Assembly (NCBI GenBank): GCA_030637945.1 | Contig: DAOWFN010000213.1 | Coordinates: forward strand, 1 to 8,963 | Direction of reading: 5' to 3' | Length of the DNA: 8,963 bases | DNA from: Gammaproteobacteria bacterium | Lineage (GTDB): Bacteria; Pseudomonadota; Gammaproteobacteria; SZUA-229 | Part shown: piece after piece, positions 6,570 to 8,963 of the stretch | Position numbering within the stretch: the first letter of the stretch is position 1 | Layout of the letters: each line of letters begins with the position of its first letter | Position numbers and translations under genes: made by a program | The notes under the pieces: model-generated | What the model was told of the DNA's origin: nothing | The model's input: the letters and a program-made list of their open reading frames with translations, nothing else | Database searches by the model: none

Positions 6570-6615
6570 CCTCTTATAGTAGTACGAACCTGAAATATTT
6601 TGTTTCCTTTAAGTA

Positions 6616-6647
6616 TGGATTCCGGTTAAAAGCATACCGGAATGACG
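6616..6647 (+). repeat. REP-like palindromic unit, possible terminator of the kinase operon
   Basis: The unit begins TGGATTCCGG and ends CCGGAATGACG. ATTCCGGT (6619-6626) and ACCGGAAT (6636-6643) form a perfect 8-bp stem with a 9-nt loop. With the opposite-facing unit 46 nt upstream it makes a pair like those of bacterial interspersed mosaic elements. It may also end or stabilise the kinase transcript; no T-tract follows. The rest of the 6513-6802 gap holds no gene that I can see. Confidence 0.55.
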
Positions 6648-6735
6648 TTGTAAGAATATCTGTTCCATCGATGTGCAAAGGCGAGAGTGAAGTTGTTTTA
6701 GGTGATATAGAGTTGTATATAAAACACCCCCACTC

Positions 6736-6770
6736 CGTTCAGTAATCGTTCAGTTAAGTAATGTTGTAAT
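6736..6770 (+). promoter_or_regulatory. PhoP-like direct-repeat box and -10 for the anchor-H gene
   Basis: CGTTCAG (6736-6742) and CGTTCAG (6747-6753) are identical half-sites with an 11-bp period. TGTAAT (6765-6770), five of six to TATAAT, follows after 11 nt. Both spacings equal those at 3609-3643, where the downstream gene is also an exported protein. The predicted start is near 6777, leaving a leader of about 26 nt. Control by the PhoP-like regulator encoded at 4522 is inferred. Confidence 0.7.
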
Positions 6771-6802
6771 GGCCTCGTATTATCAATAAACGGGAGATAG
6801 CA

Positions 6803-7582
6803 ATGTTATTTAACAAACCAACAACACAATTAATCGCTTCATTAGCAATCTGGATTGCACTAGTCCTGCTGTCTTCACCTCTTATAGCAGAAGAAGTAGT
6901 TGATAGACGCACCTCAAAATCTATAAGCTTCAGCCAGAGTGATGATCTAGATAAAACTGCTAAAGATGAACAATTAAAACAAGCTGAAGCTAACGTTATG
7001 GAGCCGCTTAACAAAGAAGGCTTTAGAACAGAATCTACGATTAAAGCTTTGCATACTGGTTCAGGTGGTTATGGTGATGTATTCATATATGATGCATCTA
7101 CAGAGTTGATCAGTGATTTAAACTACGACGGTTTCTATCACCGTTTTAGCGTTGCTATCGATGTCGATACTGTTTACGACACTTCTTACGTGTATGCAAA
7201 ATTGTATCTGAGTCTTGAAGGCGGGCCTTGGAATTATTATGCGACCAGTGGCAATTATCATATATATGGTGATAGTGAATCAGACACTTTTGTGATTGAA
7301 ACCGAACTGGCAGATGATTTTCCTCCAGGTTATTACGACATAAAAATTGATATCTATAATGCGGATACCGGTCAATGGATAGCTGATTACGGCCCGTACG
7401 AAGATGGATCATTAAGAGGCTTGCCATTAGAAGACAGTTATTACGATGATTCGTATGATGGTGGGACTTATCCAATCGAAACAGAAATTGTCGTTGCAGG
7501 TCATGGTGGTTCAGTGAGCTGGTGGTTTCTGCTGCTCCCTGCTCTCACTATCGCTGCCAGACGTTGCTTTAATGCTAGATAG
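6803..7582 (+). CDS. choice-of-anchor H family surface protein with GlyGly-CTERM-like tail
   Basis: A 259-residue precursor. Residues 1-29 form a signal peptide (hydrophobic at about 10-28, likely cut after LIA). Residues about 85-210 are rich in Tyr and Asp and contain DVFIYDASTEL, DGFYHRFSVAID, LYLSLEGGPWNYY and GYYDIKIDIYNADTGQ. I recognise this as the core of the choice-of-anchor H group, predicted beta-rich. The end carries GHGGS (233-237), a hydrophobic stretch (238-252) and RR (253-254), which is the plan of GlyGly-CTERM signals cut by rhombosortase for export to the surface. The start has a good Shine-Dalgarno GGGAG (6792-6796) and the TTCAG-box promoter upstream. Molecular function is unknown. 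The family call is from memory of the motif pattern. Confidence 0.75.
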   Translation: MLFNKPTTQLIASLAIWIALVLLSSPLIAEEVVDRRTSKSISFSQSDDLDKTAKDEQLKQAEANVMEPLNKEGFRTESTIKALHTGSGGYGDVFIYDASTELISDLNYDGFYHRFSVAIDVDTVYDTSYVYAKLYLSLEGGPWNYYATSGNYHIYGDSESDTFVIETELADDFPPGYYDIKIDIYNADTGQWIADYGPYEDGSLRGLPLEDSYYDDSYDGGTYPIETEIVVAGHGGSVSWWFLLLPALTIAARRCFNAR

Positions 7583-7594
7583 TGCGAGTACTAC

Positions 7595-7641
7595 CCTGTG
7601 GGCTCGATCAGTGCAGGTTTTTCTGCCGAGCTGCACACAGG
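7595..7641. terminator. hairpin region between convergent genes
   Basis: The 67-nt gap between the anchor-H stop and the rlmA stop is dominated by pairing sequences. CCTGTG (7595-7600) pairs with CACAGG (7636-7641), and GTGCAG (7611-7616) with CTGCAC (7631-7636). GCTCG (7602-7606) with CGAGC (7627-7631) is an alternative to the inner stem. The position suggests a bidirectional terminator. The flanking T-runs are short, so strength is uncertain. Confidence 0.5.
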
Positions 7642-7649
7642 TTTACTGT

Positions 7650-8513
7650 TTATGATGTGACCTTCTCAAAAACATTAAATGTCACATCAACAGTTATATC
7701 CAGTACTTCTAGATTGCATGCTGCTTCTCTGCCCTCTTTAGACGCGCGATAAAAATGCGGCGTCATAACGAGTAGCTGATTGACTAGCTCGTTGTTATCG
7801 AGTTTTTCTCTGAACTGAATCGTTTCACTTTGTAATAAGTAAAATCCAGCGATATCAGAAGGTGCTAGAGCTGTCGGCTCTACTTTGTTAACTTCGGGGT
7901 AAATGATTTCCCGTAATTCTTTTAGGTGTTCAGGGCACGGGTCGACAAGGATGATTTTACCACCAGGTTTCAAAATTTTGTTGAAGCCTTCGATGCTCAG
8001 AAAACCAAACATACAGAGGATAATGTCAACACTTTCATCTAGCATAGGAGGTTGCCTGTTCGTGCCAACAACCCAGCTTATTTGTTTGCTTCTTTTAGTC
8101 GATTGAATAATCGCGTCTTTGGATATATCAAGGCCAACAAAAGACACGTTGTTAGAGTTAGCTCTATCACTGAGAAAAGTAACTAGTGAGCTAAAATAAT
8201 AGCCTTCACCGCAGCCTGCATCAAGAATACATACGTCTTTATCGTTTATAATCAGCGCCGATACAATTTCATTTACCTTAGTAGCGATAGGTTGATAGAT
8301 TCCAGTATCTAAAAACCGGGTTCTAGCAACGACCATCGCCTTGCTATCGCCAGGATGTTTCGAACGTTTGTACTGTACTGGCAATAGATTGACGTAACCC
8401 TGGCGAGCAATATCATATGTATGGCCATTTTTACAAACAAACTGCTTGTCAGTCTGTTGGAGACTTTTGCCGTCGATGGGACAAGCCAGGTTGTGTGCTT
8501 TAATGATATTCAT
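7650..8513 (-). CDS. rlmA: 23S rRNA (guanine-N1)-methyltransferase RlmA
   Basis: A 287-residue SAM-dependent methyltransferase that modifies a guanine in helix 35 of 23S rRNA (G745 for the Gram-negative RlmA-I type; G748 for RlmA-II). The N-terminal zinc-finger region has C11, C27 and H31, but the CPxC of E. coli is CPID here, so D14 replaces the second cysteine. The family hallmark GYVNLLPVQYKRSKHPGDS occupies 39-57. SAM motif I is ILDAGCGEGYY (96-106), followed by GLDIS and the LKPGGKIILVDP strand. The C-terminal part (TPHFYRA and onward) matches the family. It is slightly longer than E. coli RlmA (269). It stands alone, convergent with the anchor-H gene and divergent from the flavoprotein gene. 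Which of the two guanines it modifies is not certain. Confidence 0.92.
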   Translation of the reverse strand: MNIIKAHNLACPIDGKSLQQTDKQFVCKNGHTYDIARQGYVNLLPVQYKRSKHPGDSKAMVVARTRFLDTGIYQPIATKVNEIVSALIINDKDVCILDAGCGEGYYFSSLVTFLSDRANSNNVSFVGLDISKDAIIQSTKRSKQISWVVGTNRQPPMLDESVDIILCMFGFLSIEGFNKILKPGGKIILVDPCPEHLKELREIIYPEVNKVEPTALAPSDIAGFYLLQSETIQFREKLDNNELVNQLLVMTPHFYRASKEGREAACNLEVLDITVDVTFNVFEKVTS

Positions 8514-8529
8514 ATATAAAATAGCGCGT

Positions 8530-8538
8530 ATTTTAACA
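8530..8538 (-). promoter_or_regulatory. extended -10 promoter candidate for rlmA
   Basis: On the minus strand this reads TGTTAAAAT, an extended -10 (TGn followed by TAAAAT, five of six). The start would fall near 8523, with a leader of about 10 nt. A TTGATA also lies upstream, 18 nt before TATTTT, giving a second, poorer option. No Shine-Dalgarno is clear. Confidence 0.4.
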
Positions 8539-8566
8539 CCCTATCAAGACTTAAATTTGTTTTGCT

Positions 8567-8963
8567 ATGTCCGATAATATTAAAAAAATAGATGTACTGA
8601 TCATCGGTGCCAGTGCCTCTGGTTTGATGTGCGCGATCGAAGCAGGCAAACGCGGGCGTAAAGTTATCGTATTAGATCATGCCAATAAGGCGGGCAAGAA
8701 GATACTCATGTCAGGTGGTGGGCGCTGTAATTTTACCAATATCGATGTCGACGCCAGCAACTTCATCTCGCACAACAAACATTTCTGCAAATCAGCATTA
8801 AGCCGCTTCACACAATGGGATTTCATCGCCATGGTCAATGACTATCGTATCCCCTATCACGAGCGCGATCTGGGTAAATTGTTCTGTGACGATAGCGCAA
8901 AAGATATCCTTAATATGCTGCTGACAGAATGTGAGAAGGCAAACGTTAAGATACGTCTTAACA
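8567..8963 (+). CDS. yhiN-like: YhiN/HI0933-family flavoprotein, N-terminal part
   Basis: The reading frame opens at ATG 8567 and continues past the window edge; 132 complete codons are visible of the roughly 400 usual for the family. An FAD-binding Rossmann start is seen as DVLIIGASASGLMCAIEA (9-26) with the acidic residue D39 after the second strand (VIVLD). The family hallmark KKILMSGGGRCNFTN lies at about 46-60. The members are predicted NAD(P)/FAD-dependent oxidoreductases (aminoacetone oxidase family) whose substrate is generally undetermined. The second glycine-rich position reads GASASG, where GAGAAG-type sequences are usual, still compatible with FAD binding. The gene is divergent from rlmA with a 53-nt gap, and I see no clear Shine-Dalgarno before the ATG. 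Confidence 0.9.
   Translation, partial: MSDNIKKIDVLIIGASASGLMCAIEAGKRGRKVIVLDHANKAGKKILMSGGGRCNFTNIDVDASNFISHNKHFCKSALSRFTQWDFIAMVNDYRIPYHERDLGKLFCDDSAKDILNMLLTECEKANVKIRLN

Noticed and set aside
6253..6570. A 105-codon open frame antisense to the kinase end and the gap after it
   Set aside because: It overlaps conserved kinase motifs in the opposite strand, has no family resemblance or Shine-Dalgarno, and covers a REP-like unit.
6568..6886. Direct repeat CACCTCTTATAG at 6568-6579 and 6875-6886
   Set aside because: Twelve nt only; one copy is coding sequence in a signal peptide and the other overlaps the end of a repeat unit, so chance is the simplest explanation.
7806..7822. Closely spaced CTGAA pair inside rlmA as a further regulator box
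   Set aside because: The spacing is 6 nt rather than 11 and it lies within coding sequence without a nearby promoter.

Overview
The window looks like a chromosomal piece of a moderately AT-rich gammaproteobacterium. The evidence is a close YbiT orthologue, RlmA, a YhiN/HI0933-type flavoprotein and a PhoP/PhoQ-class two-component system, together with an outer-surface protein ending in a GlyGly-CTERM-like tail. I cannot name the genus. There are nine protein-coding genes, the last cut by the window edge. I see no tRNA, rRNA, CRISPR array, transposase or phage gene.

Layout. Positions 105-1715 (+) encode the ABC-F translation factor YbiT, and 1766-2239 (+) a small NYN-domain (LabA-like) putative ribonuclease. 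Convergent to these, 2283-3506 (-) encodes an orphan response regulator with a receiver domain, a GGDEF domain that has lost its active site, and an uncharacterised tail. Divergent from that gene is a run on the + strand: a secreted histidine-rich protein (3695-4144), a small exported PepSY-domain protein (4262-4519), a PhoP-like response regulator (4522-5205) and a PhoQ-like sensor kinase (5205-6512). The last three are packed with gaps of 2 nt and -1 nt. A 290-nt gap then holds two REP-like repeat units in opposite orientation and a promoter. Next come a 'choice-of-anchor H' type surface protein (6803-7582, +), rlmA (7650-8513, -) and, divergent from it, the start of a yhiN-like gene (8567 to the end, +).

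How it may work together. The most informative signal is a matched pair of promoters. Upstream of both the histidine-rich gene and the choice-of-anchor H gene lies CGTTCAG-N4-C(A/G)TTCAG, a direct repeat with an 11-bp period. In both cases an identical 11-nt gap separates it from a -10-like hexamer. This is the geometry known for PhoP-type activators. The PhoP/PhoQ-like genes lie between the two sites. My inference is a local envelope-stress or cation-response regulon: sensor kinase, regulator, a PepSY protein as possible periplasmic modulator, a histidine-rich possible metal buffer and a surface-anchored protein. A 15-bp hairpin between the histidine-rich and PepSY genes may separate high expression of the first from lower expression of the signalling genes. 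The ligand and the regulon membership are not proven by the sequence.
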